From: Kibdelosporangium banguiense
GTDB taxonomy: Bacteria > Actinomycetota > Actinomycetes > Mycobacteriales > Pseudonocardiaceae
Length of the DNA stretch: 64,000 nt
Assembly: GCF_017876405.1 (NCBI RefSeq)
Contig: NZ_JAGINW010000001.1
Location: forward strand, 2,245,203-2,309,202
Reading direction: 5' to 3'
The notes under the pieces were generated by a model. The model saw nothing but the letters and a program-made list of their open reading frames with translations, did not search any database and was not told the DNA's origin. Each line of letters begins with the position of its first letter. Position 1 is the stretch's first letter. The position numbers and the translations under genes were made by a program. Shown here one piece after another: positions 17,615-25,724 of this stretch.

Positions 17615-18157
17615 GTGAACAAGCGGCCCGCCACGACACGCAGCGCGATGCGTGGCTGGACGCTTGCCGTGTGCTCCGCGGCTCTCGCTGTCGCCGCGCA
17701 CGGTATGGCCGGTGGTGGCGCGCCTGACACGGCTCTGGCTGTCCTGCTGACGATGCTTGTCGCGTGGGCGGGCACATCGGTCGCCAACCGGCTTCGAGGC
17801 GCGTTCGCTGTGCTCACAGCCCTGGGAACGGCCCAGGGTGCGATGCACCTGATCCTCAACTACGTGGTGCCGTCCCACGTTGGGCACACGGCCGCGCCGG
17901 TCAGTCCGAGCGTCATGTTCCTGACGCACGCCGTGGCCACCGTCATCGCCGGGCTGCTGATCACGAAGGCCGACGCGGCCATCGGGCTGGTCTCCTCGGC
18001 GATGCGGATGCTGCTGGACCTGATCCGGCCGCCGCGGTTCCCAGTCGTTCCCGTAGCGATATATGCGCTGCCCACATCCCATCTGCCGGCTGATCACATC
18101 CGGCAGGTTCTGCTCCGGCGCGTGCACGCCCGGCGCGGTCCACCCGCTTGCTCCTGA
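17615..18157 (+). CDS. Hypothetical integral membrane protein
   Basis: This 180-residue protein from GTG 17615 has about four hydrophobic segments: LAVCSAALAVAAHGMA, ALAVLLTMLVAWAG, AVLTALGTAQGAMHL and VMFLTHAVATVIAGLLI. It has conserved-looking His residues near or in membrane segments. It lies directly upstream of ycnI, copC and copD genes, so a role in copper handling is plausible but only by context. The C-terminus is Pro/Arg-rich and cytoplasmic by charge. Confidence 0.75.
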   Translation: MNKRPATTRSAMRGWTLAVCSAALAVAAHGMAGGGAPDTALAVLLTMLVAWAGTSVANRLRGAFAVLTALGTAQGAMHLILNYVVPSHVGHTAAPVSPSVMFLTHAVATVIAGLLITKADAAIGLVSSAMRMLLDLIRPPRFPVVPVAIYALPTSHLPADHIRQVLLRRVHARRGPPACS

Positions 18158-18206
18158 AACCACATCCCCGACACCCGACCCCTGCACACTCAGGAGCAAT
18201 ATCTAC

Positions 18207-18971
18207 ATGTCTACAAATCGACTTCTTGCGCGCGGTGCCGCACTGGCGATCACCGCGGGTGTGTTCGCTCTCGTCAGCCCCGGAATCGCGAGCGCACACG
18301 TGACCGCGGTGACAGGCGAGCCCGCCAAGAAGGGCGGCTACTCGAAGATCACCTTCCGGGTGCCGAACGAGGACGCCACCCAGGGCACGATCAAACTGAC
18401 CGTCAACTTCCCCAAGGACACCCCGCTGACCAGCGCCCGGCCCAAGCCGTTGCCGGGCTGGACCACCGAGGTCACCAAGGTCCCGCTCAACCCGCCGATC
18501 AAGCGCAACAACACCGAGATCAAGGAAGCGATCGGCACGATCAGCTGGACCGCGCAGCCGGGCACCCGGATCAACCCGGGCGAGTTCCAGGAGTTCGACA
18601 TCTCGGCCGGGCCGCTGCCGGACGCCGACCAGCTGATCCTGCCGGCGACCCAGACCTATGACGGCGCCAAGGGCGAGGTCAAGTGGGACGCCCCGCCGGC
18701 CGCGGGCAGCGAGCCCGAGCACCCGGCCCCGGTCGTCAAGCTGGTCGCCGCAGCCGCGGGTGAGGACCACCACGGCAGTGCGGGTACGTCCGCCGACGTG
18801 AAGCCGGCAGCTGACTCGCACAACGACGCCGCTGCCGCCTCGTCGATGGACAACACCGCACGGTGGCTGGGCGGTGCCGGTCTGCTCGTCGGTGCGCTCG
18901 GTCTTGGCCTCGGTGTCGGTGCGACGCTGCGGGCAAAGCGGGTGACGGCGCGCGCTGGCGAGAAGGCATGA
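18207..18971 (+). CDS. ycnI: YcnI-family (DUF1775) copper-binding exported protein
   Basis: This 254-residue protein is anchored outside the membrane. A signal peptide (1-31) ends in GIASA before HVTAV. The new N-terminal His is the family's copper ligand, together with Trp (LPGWTTEV). The DUF1775 domain follows (about 32-170), then a polar linker with His residues (EDHHG) and a C-terminal membrane helix with an Arg/Lys tail. It starts at ATG 18207 behind CAGGAG. The stop overlaps copC by 4 bp (ATGA). The order YcnI-CopC-CopD is a known actinobacterial and Bacillus arrangement for copper acquisition. Confidence 0.9.
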   Translation: MSTNRLLARGAALAITAGVFALVSPGIASAHVTAVTGEPAKKGGYSKITFRVPNEDATQGTIKLTVNFPKDTPLTSARPKPLPGWTTEVTKVPLNPPIKRNNTEIKEAIGTISWTAQPGTRINPGEFQEFDISAGPLPDADQLILPATQTYDGAKGEVKWDAPPAAGSEPEHPAPVVKLVAAAAGEDHHGSAGTSADVKPAADSHNDAAAASSMDNTARWLGGAGLLVGALGLGLGVGATLRAKRVTARAGEKA

Positions 18972-19519
18972 GGCGGCTCGCTGCCGTCGCCGTACTGGCC
19001 GGCCTGACGTTCGTCGGGTTGGCCACACCGGCGCTCGCGCATAACTCCCTCATCGGCTCGAACCCGGCGGACAAAGCCACTGTCGAGGCCGGACCACAGA
19101 GCATCACGCTGACCTTCGACCAGCCTGTCCAGGGCGGCGACGGCGTCAACACGATCTCCGTGCGGGACCCGCAGGGCAACCACTGGGAAGCCGGGCCACC
19201 ACAGGCATCCGGCTCCGAGGTGACCGCTCCCGTACGGCCGCTCGGACCCAGTGGCGTGTACTCGATCACCTGGCGTGTGCTGTCTGCCGACGGTCACCCC
19301 GTACAGGGCGCGTTGTCCTTCACGCTGAGCAAAGCCGGCAACGGCACGCCCATCTCGACTGAGGAACTGGCCAAGTTCAGCAACGCCAGTACCGCCCCGC
19401 CAGGCCAGTCCGAAGAAGGCGGCATCCCGACGTGGGTGTGGATCGTCGGCGCGGTCCTGGTGCTCGGCGTCGGCATCGTGTTCGCGCTACGGATGGGTGG
19501 CAAGGAAGAAGAGGCCTGA
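18968..19519 (+). CDS. CopC-domain copper-binding protein
   Basis: This 183-residue protein has a signal peptide ending ATPALA and then HNSLIGSNPAD, with the mature N-terminal His being the copper ligand of the CopC family. The beta-barrel domain extends to about residue 120 (VLSADGHPVQGALSFTL has the second conserved Asp-His). A C-terminal membrane helix (WVWIVGAVLVLGVGIVFAL) and basic/acidic tail tether it. It overlaps ycnI by 4 bp and copD by 1 bp (TGATG). It probably delivers copper to CopD. Confidence 0.92.
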   Translation: MRRLAAVAVLAGLTFVGLATPALAHNSLIGSNPADKATVEAGPQSITLTFDQPVQGGDGVNTISVRDPQGNHWEAGPPQASGSEVTAPVRPLGPSGVYSITWRVLSADGHPVQGALSFTLSKAGNGTPISTEELAKFSNASTAPPGQSEEGGIPTWVWIVGAVLVLGVGIVFALRMGGKEEEA

Positions 19520-20535
19520 TGCCTGCCCGGGCCGTCGCATCCGGTCGGCTGACCCTGGTGACCATCCTGGTGACCGCCGCGCTCGCGGGTGTCCTCATTG
19601 GACTCGCGATCACGGCGACCAGGGCGTTGCCGGGGCTGCCCCAGCCGGATGCGATGGTCCGGTACGGCATCCCGGTCGTGCGTGTCCTGCTGGACATGGC
19701 CGCGGTCGTCACGGTCGGGCTTTGCCTGCTGCCCTTGCTGATCGGGTTCGACCGGCCCAAGCTCGCCGAGGCCGTACTGGCCGGCACCCGGCGTGTGACT
19801 GTCGCAAGTGCATTGACCTGGGGCGTCACCGCGCTCGTGGCGCTGGTCCTGCAGACTGCCGAACTGCGACTGTCCGAATCAGTCACTCTGAGCGCGGTGT
19901 GGGAGTACATCCGGACTGTCGGCGCCGGGAAAGCGCTCGTCGCGGTGTTCCTGTTCGCGATGCTGTGCGCGGGACTCGCGGCCTGGTCAGTCCGGAAAGG
20001 CGAGTCGGTCCCGGCGGAACTGCGGGCCGCGGCCGCGATGTTCACCCTGCTGCCCCTGCCGGTCACCGGACATGCGACAAACTGGACGTGGCACGACATC
20101 ACCATGGTGTCGATGGAGCTGCACGTGATGGCTGCCGTCACGTGGACCGGCGGCCTCGGCGCGGTGGTCGTCCTGCTGGCGACGAACCGCACGTTGCTCG
20201 CCCACGCGTTGCCGCGATTCTCCAAATTGGCCGCGATCTGCCTGGTCGTCTCGGCGGGCACCGGATTGTTCAACGCGTTCGCCGAGCTGCTGCTCACCCC
20301 GGGCAGTGCCCTCTGGCGGGACCTGTTCGGCACGAGTTACGGCGTCCTCGTGCTGTTGAAGATCACCTGCGTCGGACTGCTCGCGGTCCTCGGCGCCAAC
20401 ATCCGCTGGCGGCTGCTGCCCGGGATCCTGCGTCACCAACGCACGGCACTTGTCGGCTGGGCCGCCATCGAGCTGACGATCATGGGCCTGGCCTTTGGAT
20501 TCGCCGTCATCCTTACCCGCGCGCCGGTCGCCTGA
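19519..20535 (+). CDS. CopD-family copper transport membrane protein
   Basis: This 338-residue protein has about eight or nine membrane helices and the CopD domain in its C-terminal half (HVMAAVTWTGGLGAVVVLL, RFSKLAAICLVVSAGTGLFNA). His residues in WHDITMVSMELHVM are candidate copper ligands. It starts at ATG 19519, overlapping the copC stop by one base, and ends a four-gene run. It probably imports copper for cuproenzymes; a role in tolerance is the alternative. Confidence 0.9.
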   Translation: MPARAVASGRLTLVTILVTAALAGVLIGLAITATRALPGLPQPDAMVRYGIPVVRVLLDMAAVVTVGLCLLPLLIGFDRPKLAEAVLAGTRRVTVASALTWGVTALVALVLQTAELRLSESVTLSAVWEYIRTVGAGKALVAVFLFAMLCAGLAAWSVRKGESVPAELRAAAAMFTLLPLPVTGHATNWTWHDITMVSMELHVMAAVTWTGGLGAVVVLLATNRTLLAHALPRFSKLAAICLVVSAGTGLFNAFAELLLTPGSALWRDLFGTSYGVLVLLKITCVGLLAVLGANIRWRLLPGILRHQRTALVGWAAIELTIMGLAFGFAVILTRAPVA

Positions 20536-20622
20536 GGACAGGCCGCTTGTCGCAAGTGGAAGATTATGTGGCGGCCGTCACTCCTGGTGGAGAACGACTT
20601 TTCAGATCAAAGAGTCGAGCGG

Positions 20623-20928
20623 TCAGTCCTGTTCGGTGAACTGCGCCTGTTCGTGCGGCCGACGCAGCTCCGCGAGCCGCTGCATGGTCGTCACACCGCG
20701 TCGCTCCAGCTCCTTGCGGGTGATCCAGCCGGCCGCGAAGTGCCGGTAGCTCTGCGCGAGCATCACCAGCTCGGCGAGATAGTCCGCGGCCCGGCGGCGG
20801 CTGTCCTCGGGCAATCGGGAGACCAGCGCCAGTTGCCCGGCCACTACCTCGTCCAGCACCTGCGCGGACCGCAGCGCACGCTTGGCACGCCGACCATCAC
20901 CGACTGTCCTGCTCAGCAGCCCCAACAC
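20623..20928 (-). CDS. Hypothetical small helical protein
   Basis: This 101-residue reading frame starts at GTG 20928. Its composition is typical of coding sequence in this genome: Arg, Leu and Ala-rich, mostly helical, with TRKELERRGVTTMQRLAELRR near the C-terminus resembling a DNA- or protein-contact helix. There are no recognisable motifs, signal or membrane segment. It is convergent with copD and downstream of the phosphotransferase gene on the same strand. Function is unknown. Confidence 0.5.
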   Translation of the reverse strand: MLGLLSRTVGDGRRAKRALRSAQVLDEVVAGQLALVSRLPEDSRRRAADYLAELVMLAQSYRHFAAGWITRKELERRGVTTMQRLAELRRPHEQAQFTEQD

Positions 20929-21061
20929 CGTGACCCATCACCTCTTGGTGAGAGAAAAACGACAACAATCTGAACACAGAGTAGCCGATAACCCGGTTGG
21001 GGCAACGTCCGCCATCTGTCGACAAAGGATTCGCTCACCGAGGCTCCGGCGTTACCGCCAT

Positions 21062-21961
21062 TCAGGTGTATCGAGCCCACCGGGCGTGGGTATCTCCGCG
21101 CCGGAAGTCATCCAGCCGCCGCATCAACTCCGGCCGGACCTGGGGATTGCTGCGGATGCTCGGCAGCACACTGGTGATCAGTTTCAGCTCTCTGACCTCA
21201 CGCAACACCCGGAAACCCGGCCAGCGCATGACGTCCCAGCCATAGGACCGCACGATCTCACGGTAGGTCCGGGACGGCTCACCGAACCGGCCGACCCCGA
21301 CCGCGACAGGTGTCAGATCCCACTCCGGCGGCCCCACACAAGTGGAATCAAAGTCACACAGCACGGGCCCGTCCGGTGACGGGATCAGGTTGCCCAGATG
21401 AGCGTCTCCATGGATGACCGACGTCGGCAGTTCGAACCGCAGACCGGCCAGGTTCTCCGCCAGCCGCTCACAACATCCGAGCAGGAAGGAGCGGTCATCG
21501 TCGTCGATCGCCTCGGCGTCGTCGATCCGCCTGCGCACGTCGTCCAGCGGATCCCAGGCAGGCAGCTCGAACGGAGGTGGCGGCAGCTTGTGTATCCGCC
21601 GTAACAGCTCACCCAGGTCCCGGCCACGCGGCGCGCGGGTACCCGTCGGGACGACGTCCCAGACGGTGGCCAGATGCTCACCCGCCCGGATGGGTTGCTC
21701 GAAGCCGGCTAACAGCCGGACCGACGGGATGCCGTGCCCGGTGAGCCAGCCTGCGATCCAGACGACCTTCTCCACCCGGTGGCGCAGGCCGCGGGATCCG
21801 ACGATCCGGACCACGGCCTGGTCGCCTGCCAGCCGGTAGACGGCGTTGTTGGTGAACCTGAGCAGCGTCGCACCAGCCGGGTCCAGGCTGGTCAGCTCGC
21901 AGATCTCAGTCAGCGCCCGCGCCAGGCTGTCCCGGCTGAACCGTCCCTCCGGGGTGCCCAT
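21062..21961 (-). CDS. Aminoglycoside phosphotransferase-family kinase-like protein
   Basis: This protein of about 299 residues from ATG 21961 has the APH/choline-kinase fold. The catalytic loop VIHGDAHLGNLI has Asp and Asn. The metal-binding LCDFDSTCVGPPEWDL follows. A hydrophobic/basic N-lobe (TNNAVYRLAGDQAVVRI) precedes it. An upstream GTG at 22030 would add 23 Thr/Ser-rich residues inside the XRE gene and lacks a ribosome site. It directly follows the XRE-TPR gene (23 bp gap). The substrate is unknown; nothing points specifically to antibiotic resistance. Confidence 0.8.
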   Translation of the reverse strand: MGTPEGRFSRDSLARALTEICELTSLDPAGATLLRFTNNAVYRLAGDQAVVRIVGSRGLRHRVEKVVWIAGWLTGHGIPSVRLLAGFEQPIRAGEHLATVWDVVPTGTRAPRGRDLGELLRRIHKLPPPPFELPAWDPLDDVRRRIDDAEAIDDDDRSFLLGCCERLAENLAGLRFELPTSVIHGDAHLGNLIPSPDGPVLCDFDSTCVGPPEWDLTPVAVGVGRFGEPSRTYREIVRSYGWDVMRWPGFRVLREVRELKLITSVLPSIRSNPQVRPELMRRLDDFRRGDTHARWARYT

Positions 21962-21983
21962 CCGACCGGGAGGCTCGGCGACC

Positions 21984-23360
21984 TCACGCTTCCGTGTCGA
22001 AGTACTTGTTGAGGGCGTCGGAGAGGTCACGGGCTTGGCTGTTGTTACGGCGCTTGTCGGCCTCTTGCTTCAACGGCCGCATCCGGTCCTTGGCCCGGCC
22101 GGACGTGAGGTTCTCGGCCAGGTCCACCGCTGCGCGGCCGACCTTCGAGCCATGATCGATATCGCCTTCGATCAGGTGATTCGTCGCAAGCGCACTGAGG
22201 TTGAAGGTCTTGCTGCGAGCCATGTCGTCGCCGTACGAGTCGATCGCGCGCTGCAGCGCGGGGATCGCGTACTTGGTGTGTTTGGTGTCGACCTCCTGGG
22301 CCAGCACCGTGTGCACCGTGCCGATCATCGCGTGCACGTCGGTCTCGGTGAAGAACTTCACCCAGGTCTCGGCGCCGTCCAGGTCGGCACGGGCGAACTC
22401 GTCGCGGGTCCGGCCGAGCAGCTTCATCGTCTGCTCACGCTGGCCCATCATCGCGTAGGCCCAGGCCTCGTTCGCGCAGAGCACGGCCACCGCCAGCTCC
22501 GAGCCCGAGTTCTGGGCGGCGATCTGGCCGAGCGAGAAGATCTTCAGCGCGTCGTTGGGCGCGCCGTTGTGCAAGTAGACCCGGCCCATCCGGTAGAGGA
22601 TGTTGGCCACCAGCGGCTCGCTGCGCCCCTCTTTGGCCAGCTCAAGACCCTTGCCGAAGTGGTTGCGGGCGGAGTCGAGCAGACCGATGTCGAACGACGT
22701 CCAGCCTGCCAGGTTGTGCAGGTCAGCCAGGGCTATGTGCAGCCGCTGCTTGACCACGTCCGTCGCCGATGCCCCCAGCATCTGCTGACCCCAGGACAGC
22801 TGTGCGATGACAGCGTCCCGGCACGAACCTCCGCCGTACTGGTAGTCCAACGATCGCAATGCCCTGGTGGCAGCCTCTACCTGGCGCACATCCGTCATGC
22901 CGATCCGGCCGGGAGCCGGCGTCTGGATCGGGTTGGAGACCCACGGCCCGGAGTCCGCGCCGAACACGTTCGCGCCCATGGTGACGGCCGCGGCGTGTGC
23001 GAGGAACTTCCGACGTTTCACCGACTCTGCCTCCTCGGGGGTCTGGTCGTCGACAGTCGCGACGACACGGACCCGTGTCTCCTCGTCATATGCGAGGCCC
23101 ATGTATCCCCTTGGGACGCCCAGGCCGGCGGCGATCCTCGCCAGCACGTCGTAGGCCATGACCTGGCGACCTTTGAGGATCTCCGACACCTCGGACTGCG
23201 ACTGGCCGGTCTGCGCCGCGATCTGCCGTTGAGAGATGCCGTGCTTGCGCAACAGCCGGTAGACCGTGCTGATCTCCCTCGCGGCCAGCGCTGCCCGCAT
23301 GTCCGGCTTCTCCCAGACATCGGCTGTCACAACAGCGCCTTGTGACCCGGTGGAGTTCAT
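21984..23360 (-). CDS. XRE-family regulator with TPR-like C-terminal half
   Basis: This 458-residue protein has a helix-turn-helix at residues 30-75 (HGISQRQIAAQTGQSQSEVSEI). A long helical region follows that resembles tetratricopeptide repeats (NIGLL.., ANILYRMGRVYLHNGAPNDALKIFSLG). The architecture recalls NsdA-type actinobacterial regulators of development and secondary metabolism. It starts at ATG 23360, preceded by GGGGGC, and is divergent from a small-protein gene 218 bp away. It probably forms an operon with the phosphotransferase. Its DNA target is not evident. Confidence 0.85.
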   Translation of the reverse strand: MNSTGSQGAVVTADVWEKPDMRAALAAREISTVYRLLRKHGISQRQIAAQTGQSQSEVSEILKGRQVMAYDVLARIAAGLGVPRGYMGLAYDEETRVRVVATVDDQTPEEAESVKRRKFLAHAAAVTMGANVFGADSGPWVSNPIQTPAPGRIGMTDVRQVEAATRALRSLDYQYGGGSCRDAVIAQLSWGQQMLGASATDVVKQRLHIALADLHNLAGWTSFDIGLLDSARNHFGKGLELAKEGRSEPLVANILYRMGRVYLHNGAPNDALKIFSLGQIAAQNSGSELAVAVLCANEAWAYAMMGQREQTMKLLGRTRDEFARADLDGAETWVKFFTETDVHAMIGTVHTVLAQEVDTKHTKYAIPALQRAIDSYGDDMARSKTFNLSALATNHLIEGDIDHGSKVGRAAVDLAENLTSGRAKDRMRPLKQEADKRRNNSQARDLSDALNKYFDTEA

Positions 23361-23578
23361 TCGCGCCCCCTTGCAGTCCGTTGGGCGTCAACCGCAGCGT
23401 AAACACATTGCGGCAGGGTCGAGAAGTACTGATCGGTCAGGCTGATCGGTCGGGCCGAAGTCCGCCGACCGCTTATCGTGAAAGCCTGCCCGATCAGCGC
23501 CTCACCACCCCGTTCGAGTTTGCCAGGGACCAATCTAGTTTCTGGTAAGCATTCGAGCACGGAGGGAAACTTCAGATC

Positions 23579-23875
23579 GTGGACCTGATCGGCTCGACAG
23601 TCACTCGCCCGGCGACCGTCACCTCCCCTGCCCCGCAGGGTGAGAAGGCGGCCGCACCTGGTCTCAAGGACCTGCAGGGGTCGTTCGAAGGCCGTCAGGT
23701 GTGGCACGTCTCCTGTGGCGACGTCATCAACCGCGATCGATGCCTGACCGTGCTGGTGGACCAGAACAAGGTGGTGCTTGTCGGACCCCCCGGCGAGACC
23801 GCAGTCCTGTCACGTGGCCAGCTGGGCCAGTTGCGGGACGCCCTACGAGAAGCCGCCGAGCAGGCGGAAAGGTGA
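23579..23875 (+). CDS. Hypothetical small protein
   Basis: This 98-residue protein starts at GTG 23579 behind GGAGGG. An N-terminal Pro/Thr/Ala linker precedes a compact domain (FEGRQVWHVSCGDVINRDRCLTVL...) of beta strands and a C-terminal helix (RGQLGQLRDALREAAEQAE). Its size and pairing with a divergent XRE regulator recall the XRE/DUF397 partner genes of actinomycetes, but the sequence is not clearly DUF397. The next gene begins 13 bp downstream. Function is unknown. Confidence 0.65.
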   Translation: MDLIGSTVTRPATVTSPAPQGEKAAAPGLKDLQGSFEGRQVWHVSCGDVINRDRCLTVLVDQNKVVLVGPPGETAVLSRGQLGQLRDALREAAEQAER

Positions 23876-23888
23876 CGGTGACGCTCCC

Positions 23889-24233
23889 GTGGACGAGATA
23901 CTCGGCCAGGTTTTGCGCAATGCGGTGTGGGAACGGCTGGACATGCTGTCCGAGCTCGCGACCCGCGCTGACGCCCCGTCTCTGCTCTCGGTCGCACGTT
24001 CTGAGCTGCCGCGGCTGACAGAAGGCTGGCGGGCCATGCTCTCGGCACACGAGCCGGATGAGCGCGGCAACTGCCCCACCTGTTCGTCCCGCTGGCGCCA
24101 GCAGAAAGCGCCCTGCTCGGTCTGGCGCGCGGCCTATGAGCACCTGGTGGCGGGCGGACTCGCCCCGGCAGGCGGACGTCACGTCCGCCGCGCCACCACC
24201 ACCCCGCGCCGTGTGGTCGCCGGCGCCCGATAG
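23889..24233 (+). CDS. Hypothetical protein with CPTC motif
   Basis: This 114-residue protein from GTG 23889 has a helical N-terminal half (ILGQVLRNAVWERLDMLSELA). It is followed by GNCPTCSSRWRQQKAPCSVWRAAYEHLV, whose CPTC and second Cys may bind a metal or form a disulfide. The C-terminal tail is basic. It follows the previous small gene by 13 bp, so they are probably co-transcribed. A strong hairpin terminator lies just after the stop. No function is assigned. Confidence 0.6.
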   Translation: MDEILGQVLRNAVWERLDMLSELATRADAPSLLSVARSELPRLTEGWRAMLSAHEPDERGNCPTCSSRWRQQKAPCSVWRAAYEHLVAGGLAPAGGRHVRRATTTPRRVVAGAR

Positions 24234-24239
24234 ACCGGT

Positions 24240-24280
24240 GGTCCGGCTCGCCCGTCCCCCCGAGCGAGGCGAGCCGGACC
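24240..24280 (+). terminator. Strong hairpin terminator
   Basis: A perfect 13-bp inverted repeat, GGTCCGGCTCGCC (24240-24252) / GGCGAGCCGGACC (24268-24280), lies 6 bp after the stop of the small-protein gene. There is no T tract, as is common in high-GC actinomycetes. Confidence 0.75.
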
Positions 24281-24293
24281 GCCATCCATGGGC

Positions 24294-24412
24294 GACGTGT
24301 GCTCGGTGCTTTGCACCTTCGCCGTGTGGCTGGCGGATTATTTTGGGGGGCCGAGCCCCCCAAGCCCCCCACGGTGCGAGCTCCTGCCGAACCAGCGCTG
24401 GGTTCGTTGCTC
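24294..24412 (+). repeat. GC-rich double-hairpin 3' element, copy A
   Basis: In + orientation it contains GACGTGTGCTCG (24294-24305) with a GGTGC-TTT-GCACC hairpin. It continues with ATTATTTT, GGGGGGCCGAGCCCCCC (24345-24361), AAGCCCCCCACGGTGC and CCAGCGCTGG. It follows the two small genes and their terminator. Three related copies lie at 32.3, 56.9 and 57.4 kb. Confidence 0.75.
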
Positions 24413-24509
24413 TTGAACTAGCGGTTGATCAATCACAAGCCCCGCGGGCTGACGCCATAAGCACTCCCCCTCCCCCGACTGGCGTCAGTCCGCGGCTCCA
24501 CGTTTCTTG

Positions 24510-25724
24510 CTAGGCGCCTGTCTTCACCCTGGTCAGGAATGCTCCTGCGAGCAGGGTTGCCAGTGCTGATGCGGCGAAGAGGCCTGCGTAGCCCATGGCT
24601 GCGAGGATTCCGGATGCCAGGACTGGGGCGAACACCTGTGGCAGGGAGTTTGCGATGTTCACCACACCTAGGTCCTTGGCGCGGTCTGCCGCCGCTGGTA
24701 GGACCTGGGTCAGCAGGGCGATTGCGACTGCCCAGTACATGCCGAAGCCTGCTCCGAGCAGCGGGCCGGCGATCAGGCTTCCTGCCCAGGTCTGCCAGAA
24801 CACCAGGACGAGGGCTGCTGCGGCCATCAATGCGACCGCGACCAGTACGTACGGCTTGCGGCGGCCGGATTTGTCGGAGAGCCAGCCGGTCACCAGCGCG
24901 CCCGCGATGAGCGCGATGCCGTAGAACGCCATCAGGATCAGCAGCGATCCTTCCGGGTCCTCGCGTTTGACCACGTCCTTGAGGAAGAACAACAGGTAGA
25001 ACGTGCCGAAGGCGTTGCCGAGGTTCACCATGAAGTGGCAGCCCCACATCCAGGCGAAGTCCGGATGCTCGCGGGGCGAGATCCAGAACTGCAGCTTGGT
25101 CCGCGGCTTCAGCTCCTTCGGCAACACTGCGTCCGGCGTGGTGAACACGAACGCCGCAGCGCCCAGCAGCACCACGGCCGCCGACGCGAGGTAACCGCCT
25201 GTGAGACCGGTGACCAGTTCGGTCACCAGCACCGCGCCGAGGACCGTGCCCAGCATCTGGCTGATGCCGATGAAGCCACCGGTCTGTGCGCGCTGCACGA
25301 CCGGGACGCGGTCGGGAATCGCGGAGATCAGAGTCGCGAGCATGGCGTTCAGCCCGGCCTGCACGAGGCACCAGCCGATGACCATCACGACGACATTGCC
25401 CGCCGACGCCAGCACCGCGAGCCCGGCCGCGCCGACGAACGCGCCACCGATCGTCCACGGATGCCTGCGGCCGAACCGGCTGGTGGTCCGGTCGGACAAC
25501 AGACCGGCCAGCGGGTTGGCGACCACGGCGACCACGGCACCGATCCCGGTCACGATCCCGAAGACCAGTTCCTTGTTCGCGCTGTCGAGCAGTTCGGCCT
25601 GCTGCGGCAGCAGAATCTGGATGGGTGCGTAGAACGCCAGCCACAGTCCCAGATTCGCGACGAAGAGCAAGCTCACCCAACCCGCGCGGACGCGGGCGAC
25701 GGGCTCGGATAAGGCGGTGGTCAC
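24510..25724 (-). CDS. MFS transporter (probable glucoside permease)
   Basis: This 404-residue major-facilitator protein from GTG 25724 has about twelve hydrophobic segments. The MFS loop motif is seen between helices 2 and 3 (GLLSDRTTSRFGRRHPW) and repeated in the second half (GWLSDKSGRRKPY). It overlaps the stop of the beta-glucosidase gene by 4 bp (GTGA). The pair therefore probably imports and splits a beta-glucoside. The substrate is inferred only from this coupling. Confidence 0.85.
   Translation of the reverse strand: MTTALSEPVARVRAGWVSLLFVANLGLWLAFYAPIQILLPQQAELLDSANKELVFGIVTGIGAVVAVVANPLAGLLSDRTTSRFGRRHPWTIGGAFVGAAGLAVLASAGNVVVMVIGWCLVQAGLNAMLATLISAIPDRVPVVQRAQTGGFIGISQMLGTVLGAVLVTELVTGLTGGYLASAAVVLLGAAAFVFTTPDAVLPKELKPRTKLQFWISPREHPDFAWMWGCHFMVNLGNAFGTFYLLFFLKDVVKREDPEGSLLILMAFYGIALIAGALVTGWLSDKSGRRKPYVLVAVALMAAAALVLVFWQTWAGSLIAGPLLGAGFGMYWAVAIALLTQVLPAAADRAKDLGVVNIANSLPQVFAPVLASGILAAMGYAGLFAASALATLLAGAFLTRVKTGA

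Noticed and set aside
21062..21961. Antibiotic-resistance aminoglycoside phosphotransferase
   Set aside because: The APH fold is broad. Context with an XRE-TPR regulator and the absence of any resistance or biosynthetic gene do not support a resistance call.
24240..24412. CRISPR array suspected from repeated G/C blocks
   Set aside because: There is only one local copy, with no regular repeat-spacer structure and no cas genes in the window.
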